Position numbers and translations under genes: made by a program
The notes under the pieces: model-generated
Databases searched by the model: none
Told to the model about the DNA's origin: nothing
What the model saw: only the letters and a program-made list of their open reading frames with translations
Shown: in pieces, positions 7,732 to 15,347 of the stretch
Position numbering within the stretch: the stretch's first letter is position 1
Layout: every line of letters begins with the position of its first letter
NCBI RefSeq assembly: GCF_000770305.1
Contig: NZ_JNVB01000051.1
Coordinates: forward strand, 1-39,739
DNA: 39,739 bases
Direction: 5' to 3'
Source: Erwinia oleae
GTDB taxonomy: Bacteria; Pseudomonadota; Gammaproteobacteria; Enterobacterales; Enterobacteriaceae

Positions 7732-9204
7732 ATGCATACCAACCCGCTGGAACAACCTATGTTAGCTGAACCTTCATCACGGGCAATGCAGGCCGACAGC
7801 GTGTCGCTGTCGCACATCTGGCGCAGGGCCGACAGGCTGATGCTGCTTATCGTCTGGGCACTGCTGCCGGTGTCACTGTTTATCGGCTGGAGGCATGACG
7901 CGCTTTCGTTAGCGCTGATTGTCGGTATCGGGCTGTCGCTCGCCGCCACCGTCGTCAAAACGCTGTTCCCCGGCAGGCTGGTGACGCGGTTGTTCTTCGC
8001 CTTCGTGCTGATTGCCTATGCCGCGCTGCTGATACAGTCAGGCGAAGGCGACACGGAATACCATTTTTTCATTTTTGTGCTGCTCTCCGCGCTGCTGGCC
8101 TACCGTGATTATCGCCCGCTTCTGGCTGGCGCAGCGACCGCGGCGGTGCATCATGCGCTGTTCAACTACTTTCAGGCGAACGACATGTTCGGGGTGATCG
8201 TGTTTATGCATCCCGGCTGGCATATGGTGCTGTTTCACGCGTTGTTCGTGGTGGCGCAGACCGCCATTCTTATTTACATCGCGCAAAATATGGCTGCCGA
8301 TGCGCGTTCTGCCAGTGAGGTGGCGCACCTCGCCTCGTGGATCACGCGCGAGCCGGGCAAGCTGACCCTGGCGCAGGACAGCGAAGCGACGCGCACCGAT
8401 TTCGGCAAAACCTTTAACAATACGCTTGGCACCATGGGCAGCGCGCTTTGCCAGGTGAGCGCGGGCGTGAGTGATTTGCTGACCGCCTCTGAACATATTC
8501 TTAATCGCAACGCCGCGCTGTCGACGCGTACCGATGAGCAGGCGTCGGCGCTGGCAAACGCCGCCAGCGCCATGGAGCAGATGACCTCCGCCGCCACCCT
8601 CACCAGCGAGAAAGCGCGCCAGGCACGCGAACTCGCCAGCAATACCAACAAGATGGCGCAGAAGGGCGGGGAAAACATCGGCGATGCGGTCAGCTCAATG
8701 GCGCAAATCGGCGAGGAGTCGCGGCGCATTAATGCCATTCTGGAGCTGATCGACAGCATCGCTTTTCAGACTAACATTCTGTCGCTGAACGCCTCAGTGG
8801 AGGCCGCCAGCGCAGGCGCGCACGGCAAAGGGTTCGCGGTGGTGGCTACCGAGGTGCGCACGCTGGCGCTGCGCTGCGAAAACGCCGCCAAAGAGATCCG
8901 CACGTTGATTAGCGCGTCGGTGGAGTGCACGCGCAACGGCTCTGTGCAGGTAGAAAACGCGGGCGCCAGCATGCATGAAATTATCAGCAGTATTGACGGC
9001 CTGACATCGCTGGTGAGCGAGCTTGCGGAAATGAGCGACCAGCAGCGCGCCAGTATTGCGCAGATGAAGGACAGTATCGCCAGCATCGATCGCAGCGTGC
9101 AGGATAACGTTGAACACGTAGCGGAAACGGTGCAGGTAGCGCGTCAGCAGCAACGTCAGGCTGACGCGGTGAAGCAGGCGATAGACGTGTTTCGCTTTGC
9201 CTGA
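7732..9204 (+). CDS. Methyl-accepting chemotaxis protein with six-helix His-rich membrane sensor
   Basis: This chemoreceptor has no periplasmic ligand domain. Residues about 35-185 instead form six hydrophobic helices with a striking set of histidines (EYHFF, VHHALFNYF, HPGWHMVLFHALFVV). No clear HAMP follows. The cytoplasmic signalling domain is recognisable at SIAFQTNIL (residues about 343-350). At the hairpin tip it reads VEAASAGAHGKGF where most receptors have [13 protein letters not shown], so the conserved Arg is Ser360 and the following Glu is Ala363. The protein ends DVFRFA, with no CheR/CheB-tethering pentapeptide. The start is uncertain: GTG 7729, ATG 7732 or ATG 7759, none with a good ribosome-binding site. 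It should sense a membrane-linked or energy-related signal; that is inference. Confidence 0.88.
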   Translation: MHTNPLEQPMLAEPSSRAMQADSVSLSHIWRRADRLMLLIVWALLPVSLFIGWRHDALSLALIVGIGLSLAATVVKTLFPGRLVTRLFFAFVLIAYAALLIQSGEGDTEYHFFIFVLLSALLAYRDYRPLLAGAATAAVHHALFNYFQANDMFGVIVFMHPGWHMVLFHALFVVAQTAILIYIAQNMAADARSASEVAHLASWITREPGKLTLAQDSEATRTDFGKTFNNTLGTMGSALCQVSAGVSDLLTASEHILNRNAALSTRTDEQASALANAASAMEQMTSAATLTSEKARQARELASNTNKMAQKGGENIGDAVSSMAQIGEESRRINAILELIDSIAFQTNILSLNASVEAASAGAHGKGFAVVATEVRTLALRCENAAKEIRTLISASVECTRNGSVQVENAGASMHEIISSIDGLTSLVSELAEMSDQQRASIAQMKDSIASIDRSVQDNVEHVAETVQVARQQQRQADAVKQAIDVFRFA

Positions 9205-9227
9205 CGGGAAATAGGTAAAACTTAAGC

Positions 9228-9254
9228 TAAATATTTTTTGGCTGATGCCGATAG
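9228..9254 (+). promoter_or_regulatory. FliA (sigma-28) type promoter of the second chemotaxis receptor
   Basis: TAAATATT (9228-9235), an 11-base spacer, then GCCGATAG (9247-9254). The known flagellar consensus is TAAAGTTT-N11-GCCGATAA, so the match is 6 of 8 and 7 of 8 at exact spacing. It lies 67 bases upstream of the receptor start and implies co-expression with late flagellar genes. Confidence 0.82.
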
Positions 9255-9321
9255 TTAAGTGCTGCTGCATGATTCATACCGTGCAGCCCTTCCGGCCCGG
9301 CAATATTTCAGGTAAAAATAT

Positions 9322-10986
9322 ATGTCAATCTCACAGCGACTGTTCCTTGTTTTTTCTCTTCTTTCCGCTTCCCTTATCGGCCTGGTGATCGTTGCCGTGC
9401 TGGTCGTGACCGGTTTCCAGTCACGTTTTCAGTATGTGCAGAGCAATACCGTGCCCTCAATTATCGACTTAGGTAAAATGGTCGAAGACAGCAACCAACT
9501 GATTATCTGGATGTACCGCCATCAGACCGCCGCAAATCCGGCGCGACAGGCAGAGGTTGAGCAAAAGCTCAGCGAGCTGGTGAACAAGCTTAAGGCGCTC
9601 AATCAATATTATCTGGAAAACGATGTTTCCAATGAAGAAGACCGGCAAATGACAGAGGCCGGCGCCGTGACCATTAATGATATTGAGAGTAAACTTCCCG
9701 CCCTGCTAAAAAGCTCCCGGGAACATAATAATGCGGTCTCGCTGCTCGAGATTCAGGGAGACGCCGGCGCAGGCGCAGCCGCCAGAAGCCTTATCGTTGG
9801 CTACCAGAAGCAGCTACAGCTGAATGTGGACATCGGTGAAGCGCTTAAAAAGCAGAATACCCAAATCTATCAATATACGTTCTGGGGCATGATTGCAGGC
9901 TCAGCCGGGGTGATCCTGCTGCTGGGCTTCTTCGCCGTGATGACAATAACCGGCATCCGCAGAAGCCTTAACGCTATGCGTTCCACCATGGAGCAGGCCA
10001 GCGTACGTCTGGATCTGACCCTGCGAGCGGATAGCTCCCGTAAAGATGAAATTGGCCGGACGGCAAGCGCATTCAATGACCTGGTGGAAAACGTTGCCGC
10101 CTCGTTATTGTCCGTCAGCGCGTCCTCTCAGTCCGTCAGTACGGCCTCTGCACAGATCTCGGCAGGTAATGAGGATCTCTCGTCCAGAACTGAACAGCAG
10201 GCGGCTTCCCTGGAGCAGACGGCCGCCAGCATGTCAGAGCTGAGTGAAACGGTGCGCCAGACCGCCGAAAATACCAATATGGCAAGCGAGCTTTCACAAA
10301 AGGCCCGCACCCTTTCGGAAGACAGCGCGGCCAAGGTCAGCACCATGCTGGGCACCATGTCTGATATCAGAAACAGCTCTGCAAAAATCACCGATATCAT
10401 CTCGCTGATTGAAGGTATCGCCTTCCAGACCAATATTCTGGCGCTCAATGCTGCGGTTGAAGCCGCGCGAGCCGGCGAGCAGGGCCGCGGATTTGCCGTC
10501 GTGGCAGGCGAAGTCCGCAACCTTGCACAGCGCTCCTCCTCTTCAGCGCGTGAGATAAAAGAGCTGATCGAGTCATCAATGCGTTTCGTGGCGATGGGCG
10601 CGGGGCAGGCGGAAGAGGTGGGCCAGAATATGGGTAATATGAAGGAAGCGATTGGTCAGGTTGCAGACCTGGTCAGTGAAATCGCCGCCGCCGCTCATGA
10701 ACAGACTCAAGGCATAGGCCAGGTACATCAGGCGGTTAATCAGATGGACGACGTGACGCAGCAGAATGCGGCGCTCGTTGAAGAAGCCTCGGCGGCCTCG
10801 CACTCGTTGATGGAACAGGCGGCGGTGCTCAATCAGCTGGTCGCCACCTTTGTGATTGAATCACCCTCAGCGGGAAGCGTGCTGACGCCAGCACGCGCGG
10901 CGGCAGCGACCCTGATACCACGCCCTGCCAGCCTGCCAGCGAAGAAAACGTCCGCCGATCTGGAAGAAAGCTGGCAAAGCTTCTGA
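9322..10986 (+). CDS. Methyl-accepting chemotaxis protein (Tar/Tsr-like topology)
   Basis: This is a classical enteric-type chemoreceptor of 554 residues. A first membrane helix (about 6-31) is followed by a periplasmic four-helix-type sensor (about 32-185), a second membrane helix (about 186-210), a HAMP linker, and a full signalling domain with the canonical tip [21 protein letters not shown]. Methylation helices contain repeated Glu/Gln pairs ([17 protein letters not shown]). The C-terminal residues SWQSF fit the xWxxF pentapeptide that tethers CheR and CheB. It is transcribed from a FliA-type promoter just upstream and ends as a single-gene unit. The ligand cannot be deduced from sequence; the neighbouring ABC importer raises the possibility that they sense the same compound. 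Confidence 0.95.
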   Translation: MSISQRLFLVFSLLSASLIGLVIVAVLVVTGFQSRFQYVQSNTVPSIIDLGKMVEDSNQLIIWMYRHQTAANPARQAEVEQKLSELVNKLKALNQYYLENDVSNEEDRQMTEAGAVTINDIESKLPALLKSSREHNNAVSLLEIQGDAGAGAAARSLIVGYQKQLQLNVDIGEALKKQNTQIYQYTFWGMIAGSAGVILLLGFFAVMTITGIRRSLNAMRSTMEQASVRLDLTLRADSSRKDEIGRTASAFNDLVENVAASLLSVSASSQSVSTASAQISAGNEDLSSRTEQQAASLEQTAASMSELSETVRQTAENTNMASELSQKARTLSEDSAAKVSTMLGTMSDIRNSSAKITDIISLIEGIAFQTNILALNAAVEAARAGEQGRGFAVVAGEVRNLAQRSSSSAREIKELIESSMRFVAMGAGQAEEVGQNMGNMKEAIGQVADLVSEIAAAAHEQTQGIGQVHQAVNQMDDVTQQNAALVEEASAASHSLMEQAAVLNQLVATFVIESPSAGSVLTPARAAAATLIPRPASLPAKKTSADLEESWQSF

Positions 10987-11003
10987 TCCTTGTTGACGAC
11001 AGA

Positions 11004-11034
11004 ATGAGGCACGGACAGTCAGATCGTGCCTCAT
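11004..11034 (+). terminator. Inverted repeat after the second receptor; rest of the 311-base gap looks empty
   Basis: ATGAGGCACG (11004-11013) pairs perfectly with CGTGCCTCAT (11025-11034) around an 11-base loop. It starts 17 bases after the receptor stop, where a terminator is expected, but no T-run follows, so termination may be Rho-assisted. The rest of the gap to 11297 holds no gene I can support. It should carry the ABC operon promoter, for which I found no convincing -35/-10 pair. Confidence 0.5.
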
Positions 11035-11297
11035 ACAGCATGAGAAGTCGCCCGCAACACCGTGACTCGTGGGCAACTTCATCCCATTCTGCTCTGCCGC
11101 ACCCTGCGCAAGGGTGAAAGAGCGCTCCCTCTCAGTAAGAAGCGCTGTCGATAAATTCCTTAACCACTGCCTTCTGAAAGCGCAAAAACCTCCCTTCCTC
11201 ACAAAACGAAACTTTAAACGCAATCTTGCCTGGCACTGCTCAAATAACGTCTATATGTTGAATTTAAGTTCATTAAATGTAACCAGAGGTTAAATTT

Positions 11298-12386
11298 ATG
11301 TATTTAAAGTTTGGCGTATTGGCAGTTTCCGCTGCGGCGGTATTTTCCTCTTCCCTCTCTGCGGCGCTGCCGGAAGGCTACCCGGCGGACTATCAGAAGG
11401 TGGTGGATGCGGCCAAAAAAGAGGGCAAAGTGGTGGTTTATTCCACGACCGATACCAAAGCCGCCGCGCCGCTGATTCAGGGGTTTGAAGCGGCTTACCC
11501 GGGCGTGAAGGTGGAATATAACGACATGAACAGCACCGAACTGTACAACCGTTATATCAGTGAGCAGGCGTCCGGCGGCGGAAGCAGCGACGTTATCTGG
11601 AGCTCGTCGATGGATACCGGCCTGAAGCTGGCGACCAGCTATGCCGACGAGTATGCGTCGCCGGAGGTGAGCAAGCTGCCGAAATGGGCGGTATGGCAGC
11701 AAAAAGCCTATGGCACCACCTATGAGCCGGTGGTGTTTATCTACAACAAGCGCCTGATCCCGAAAGAGGACGTACCGGATTCTCATGCGGCGCTGGCGAA
11801 ACTGGTGGCCAGCCAGACTGAAAAGTTCGGCAGAAAAGTCACCACCTACGATATTGAGAAGTCCGGGCTGGGCTTTATGCTCTCCGTGCAGGACAGCAAA
11901 GCCGATGCTAACTACTTCAAAACGCTGGCCGATGTGGCGAAAGGCGGCCTGACCGTGCAGTCCTCTACCGGCACGATGATGGAGCGCGTCTCCTCCGGCG
12001 AGAATCTGATCGGCTTTAACATCCTGGGTTCCTATGCCGAAACGCGTGCGAAAGGCGATCCGTCGCTCGGTATTTCGATGCCGAAGGATTACACCCTGGT
12101 GCTGTCGCGCGTCTCCTTTATCAGTAAGGAAGCGCAGCACGGCAACGCGGCGAAACTGTGGCTGGACTATGTGCTCTCTGAAAAAGGGCAAAGCATTCTG
12201 GCGAACAAGTCTGATATCCCCTCAATTCGCAACGATATCGAGGGTGAAAATGACATCGACGGCCTGACCAAAAAGCTCGGTAAAGCGCTGAAGCCGATCC
12301 CCGTTGACGAGTCGCTGCTGGAGTATCTCCAGCCGAAAAAACGTCTGGACTACATCAAACAGTGGCGCGCCGCTGCCGCTAAATAA
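11298..12386 (+). CDS. ABC transporter periplasmic binding protein (AfuA/FbpA-like family)
   Basis: This is a periplasmic solute-binding protein of 362 residues with a signal peptide ending near SLSA at residue 22. It resembles the ferric-iron/sugar-phosphate/phosphonate binding group (KEGKVVVYSTTDTKAA, PGVKVEYNDMNSTELYNRY, SSGENLIGFNI). Classical ferric-binding FbpA proteins carry a paired Tyr-Tyr near the hinge; I do not see one here. An organic anion such as a sugar phosphate (as in AfuA) is therefore as likely as iron. The gene begins at ATG 11298 after an AGAGG ribosome-binding site. It is the first gene of an operon with a double-length permease and an ATPase, and is separated from them by a GC-rich hairpin that probably keeps binding protein in excess. 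Confidence 0.87.
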   Translation: MYLKFGVLAVSAAAVFSSSLSAALPEGYPADYQKVVDAAKKEGKVVVYSTTDTKAAAPLIQGFEAAYPGVKVEYNDMNSTELYNRYISEQASGGGSSDVIWSSSMDTGLKLATSYADEYASPEVSKLPKWAVWQQKAYGTTYEPVVFIYNKRLIPKEDVPDSHAALAKLVASQTEKFGRKVTTYDIEKSGLGFMLSVQDSKADANYFKTLADVAKGGLTVQSSTGTMMERVSSGENLIGFNILGSYAETRAKGDPSLGISMPKDYTLVLSRVSFISKEAQHGNAAKLWLDYVLSEKGQSILANKSDIPSIRNDIEGENDIDGLTKKLGKALKPIPVDESLLEYLQPKKRLDYIKQWRAAAAK

Positions 12387-12396
12387 CCTTCTGTGC

Positions 12397-12428
12397 CGCC
12401 CGCGCGGCCTTCATCGGCGCGCGCGGCG
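12397..12428 (+). other. GC-rich intercistronic hairpin between binding protein and permease genes
   Basis: CGCC plus CGCGCG (12397-12406) can pair with CGCGCG, a bulged C, and GGCG (12418-12428) around an 11-base loop. There is no T-run, so it is not a terminator. Such structures after binding-protein genes stabilise the upstream mRNA and reduce downstream expression. That is the likely function here by analogy. Confidence 0.55.
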
Positions 12429-12449
12429 TCTGTCTCAAAGGGAACAGCC

Positions 12450-14219
12450 ATGAAAGCATTGCACAGAAGATGGCAGGGGCTACCGCGCAGCGTGGTGGTG
12501 CTGATCACCACGCTGGTTATCTATATTCCGCTGCTGTTTATTATCATTCAGAGCTTCCTGTCGGCACCGTTCTTTTCACCTGAAAAGGTGTTCAGTCTGG
12601 AGTCGTTCGAGTTTATTTTTACCGATCCTGACTTCTACAAAGCGCTGAAATCCGGCTTTATTCTGGCGTTTGGCCTGGTGATCATCGCCATTCCGCTTGG
12701 CGGCATCCTGGCATTTCTGATGGTGCGAACCGATCTGCCCGGCCGACGCATTATCGAGCCGCTGATCCTTGTGCCAATTTTTGTCTCGCCGATGGTGCTG
12801 GGTTTCGGCTATGTGGTCGCTGCCGGGCCGGTGGGCTTCCTGTCGCTGTGGGCGCAGGCGGCGATCGGTTTCGTGCCGTGGAATATCTATTCAATGGCCA
12901 GCATCGTGGTGATTGCCGGACTGACCCATGTCCCGCACGCCTACCTTTATATCTCTTCGGCGCTGCGCAGCGTCGGTTCGGACGTTGAGGAAGCCGCGCG
13001 CACGGCAGGCGCCACGCCGCTCCAGGTGATGACGGCGGTGAGCCTGCCGATGGTGCGCCCGTCGATTCTGTACGCCAGCGTACTGCTGTTTTTCCTTGGG
13101 CTGGAGGTGTTCGGGCTGATGCTGGTGCTGGGCGATCCTGAAGGCAATATGGTGCTGGCAACCTATCTTTATCAGCTTACCAACAAGCTTGGCACGCCGT
13201 CGTATCACCTGATGGCAGCGGTGGCGGTGGTTCTGATCTGCCTGACCGTTCCGCTGGTGATGCTACAGCGCAGGCTGATGCGTACCGCTAACCGTTTCGT
13301 CACCCTCAAAGGTAAGGCCTCGCAGGCCAGAGCGCTGCCGCTCGGCAAGTGGCGCTGGTTGGCGGGCGCGATAGTGGCTTTCTGGCTGACCGTCACCATC
13401 GGCGTGCCGCTGATCGGCGTGGCGCTGCGCGCGTTTATCTCTAACTGGGGCGTTGGCGTCTCTTTCTGGGATGAAGCATCGCTAAGCGCGTTCCGCACTA
13501 TCTGGCAGCAGCCCAACCTGCTGCGCGCCATCGTCAACTCCATGGCGATTGGCGTGATTGGCGGCGCGGTGGCGGTAGTTTGTTATCTGTTTATCGGCAT
13601 CGCGATGCACCGCAAGCCGGATAACGTGACGCGTTTTCTCGACTACAGCGTGCTGGTGCCGCGCGCGGTGCCGGGCCTGCTGGCCGGTCTGGCGTTTCTG
13701 TGGGTGTTTCTGTTCCTGCCGCTGTGGCTGGATCAGTCGCTTAAACACGGCTGGCTGTCCGGCCTGCCGGTGGCGCCGTGGCTGCACGACAACCTGATCC
13801 CGTGGCTGCGATCGCTTCGGCAAACCATCTTCAGCGTCTGGCTGGCCTATACGGTGGTGTGGATGGCGTACGGCCTGCGACTGATCTCCGGCACGCTGCT
13901 TCAGGTGGGGCCGGAGCTGGAAGAGGCCGCGCGCAGCGCGGGCGCCTCGCGCGGACAAATTACCCGCCACGTGACTATTCCGCTTGCCCGCTATGGCCTG
14001 ATCGGCTCCTGGCTGCTGATGTTCCTGATTTTCGAGCGCGAATACTCAACCGGCGTTTATTTGCTCTCGCCCGGCACCGAAACCATCGGTTCGATGCTGG
14101 TTTCGCTGTGGGCGACGGGCGCGATTGATATCGTCGCGGCGCTCTCATTTATCAATATCCTGCTGGTGGTCATTGGCCTCGGCGTGGCTCTGCGCTTTGG
14201 AGTGAAATTACATGACTGA
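12450..14219 (+). CDS. ABC transporter permease, fused two-domain type (AfuB/FbpB-like)
   Basis: This inner-membrane permease has 589 residues counted from ATG 12450, which follows an AGGGAAC ribosome-binding site. An in-frame extension upstream to 12393 lacks support. About twelve hydrophobic helices form two homologous halves. Each half carries an EAA loop that docks the ATPase: EEAARTAGATPLQVM in the first and EEAARSAGASRGQIT in the second. Such fused permeases are typical of ferric iron, sugar-phosphate and related importers (FbpB, SfuB, AfuB). It overlaps the ATPase gene by eight bases, so translation is coupled. One copy of this protein probably forms the whole transmembrane channel. 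Confidence 0.93.
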   Translation: MKALHRRWQGLPRSVVVLITTLVIYIPLLFIIIQSFLSAPFFSPEKVFSLESFEFIFTDPDFYKALKSGFILAFGLVIIAIPLGGILAFLMVRTDLPGRRIIEPLILVPIFVSPMVLGFGYVVAAGPVGFLSLWAQAAIGFVPWNIYSMASIVVIAGLTHVPHAYLYISSALRSVGSDVEEAARTAGATPLQVMTAVSLPMVRPSILYASVLLFFLGLEVFGLMLVLGDPEGNMVLATYLYQLTNKLGTPSYHLMAAVAVVLICLTVPLVMLQRRLMRTANRFVTLKGKASQARALPLGKWRWLAGAIVAFWLTVTIGVPLIGVALRAFISNWGVGVSFWDEASLSAFRTIWQQPNLLRAIVNSMAIGVIGGAVAVVCYLFIGIAMHRKPDNVTRFLDYSVLVPRAVPGLLAGLAFLWVFLFLPLWLDQSLKHGWLSGLPVAPWLHDNLIPWLRSLRQTIFSVWLAYTVVWMAYGLRLISGTLLQVGPELEEAARSAGASRGQITRHVTIPLARYGLIGSWLLMFLIFEREYSTGVYLLSPGTETIGSMLVSLWATGAIDIVAALSFINILLVVIGLGVALRFGVKLHD

Positions 14220-15291
14220 ATTAGCAGTAGAAAACCTGCATCTCACCTATGGCGACAACCCGGTGCTGAAGGGCGTATCCATGCAGCTTAAGAAGGGGGA
14301 AGTGGTTTCGCTGCTGGGGCCGTCCGGCAGCGGTAAAACCACGCTGCTGCGCGCGGTCGCCGGGCTGGAAAAGCCCTCAGGCGGAAAGATTATTATTGGC
14401 AATTCCACCGTTTATGACGGCAGCCCGCGCAGCGAAGTGCCCGCCGAAGCGCGTAACCTGGGATTGGTGTTTCAGTCTTACGCGCTCTGGCCGCATAAAA
14501 CGGTCTTCGAGAACGTGGCCTATCCCCTGAAGCTGCGTAAGATCGCCGCTGCTGAAATCACGCGTCAGGTTGGGGCCGTGCTGGAGCAGTTGGGGCTGGG
14601 CCGTCTTGCCAAACGCCATCCGCACCAGCTTTCCGGCGGCCAGCAGCAGCGCGTGGCGATTGGCCGGGCGCTGGTGTATAACCCGCCGGTGATCCTGCTT
14701 GATGAGCCGCTGTCGAACCTGGATGCCAAGCTGCGCGAAGAGGCGCGGGTGTTTCTGCGCGAACTGATCGTTAAACTGGGCCTTTCCGCATTGATGGTGA
14801 CGCACGATCAAAATGAGGCGATGGCGATCTCCGATCGCATTTTGCTGCTGAATAATGGCGTCATTGAACAGCAGGGCACGCCGCAGGAGATGTACGGATC
14901 GCCCTCGACGCTTTTCACCGCCGAATTTATGGGCAGCAATAACCGGCTGCCGGGCAGAGTGACGGCGTGTGACAATGGCAGAGCGAAAATTGAGGGCGCG
15001 GGCTGGTCGCTGTGGGGGAAAGCGGGCGAAGGCGTCAGCGTCGGGCAGGAGGGGATAGCGGTGATCCGGGTGGAACGGGTGCGGCTGAGCGAAAGCGCCC
15101 CCGCCGAAAACGCGCTGGCGCTGCCGCTGCTGACCAGCATGTATCTCGGCGATCGCTGGGAATATCTGTTCCGCACGGCGGGCGATAACATCGCCATTCG
15201 CGCTTACGGGCATGCGCTACGCGATCCGGCGCATTGCCACCTGTCGCTGCCTGAGGAGCACGTCTGGATATTCCCTCACGCCGCACGCTAA
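14212..15291 (+). CDS. ABC transporter ATP-binding protein (CysA/PotA/FbpC-like)
   Basis: This is the ATPase subunit of the importer, 359 residues. It has Walker A GPSGSGKTT (about residues 37-45), the Q-loop VFQSYALWPHKTV, the signature LSGGQQQRVAIGRAL, Walker B VILLDEPLSNLDA and the switch histidine in MVTHDQ. The C-terminal third is a TOBE-type regulatory domain (FMGSNNRLPGRV onwards). It starts at ATG 14212 inside the permease gene. The operon ends 3' in a strong bidirectional terminator. Nothing in this subunit reveals the substrate; the family covers iron, sulfate, polyamines and sugar phosphates. Confidence 0.95.
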   Translation: MTELAVENLHLTYGDNPVLKGVSMQLKKGEVVSLLGPSGSGKTTLLRAVAGLEKPSGGKIIIGNSTVYDGSPRSEVPAEARNLGLVFQSYALWPHKTVFENVAYPLKLRKIAAAEITRQVGAVLEQLGLGRLAKRHPHQLSGGQQQRVAIGRALVYNPPVILLDEPLSNLDAKLREEARVFLRELIVKLGLSALMVTHDQNEAMAISDRILLLNNGVIEQQGTPQEMYGSPSTLFTAEFMGSNNRLPGRVTACDNGRAKIEGAGWSLWGKAGEGVSVGQEGIAVIRVERVRLSESAPAENALALPLLTSMYLGDRWEYLFRTAGDNIAIRAYGHALRDPAHCHLSLPEEHVWIFPHAAR

Positions 15292-15330
15292 AAAAAAGCC
15301 GTGGCGTTATATGCCGCCACGGCCTTTCTT
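15290..15330. terminator. Bidirectional intrinsic terminator between the ABC operon and the third receptor
   Basis: A nine-pair GC-rich stem, GCCGTGGCG (15298-15306) with CGCCACGGC (15315-15323), has an eight-base loop. It is preceded by a run of eight As and followed by a pyrimidine tract CTTTCTT. The convergent genes on both sides end within 25 bases, so it can serve both strands. Confidence 0.88.
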
Positions 15331-15347
15331 AACGTATTGCTTTCTGC

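Noticed and set aside
11147-11155. GTCGATAA resembling a FliA -10
   Set aside because: No TAAA-type -35 eleven bases upstream, and the gene downstream is a transporter, not a flagellar or chemotaxis gene.
11225-11245. Sigma-54-like TGGCAC upstream of the ABC operon
   Set aside because: The -24 element is present, but the required GC of the -12 element (TTGC) is missing at the right distance (AAAT instead).
12393-12449. Upstream extension of the permease gene
   Set aside because: The extra residues are low-complexity and fall on the intercistronic hairpin; ATG 12450 has a good ribosome-binding site.
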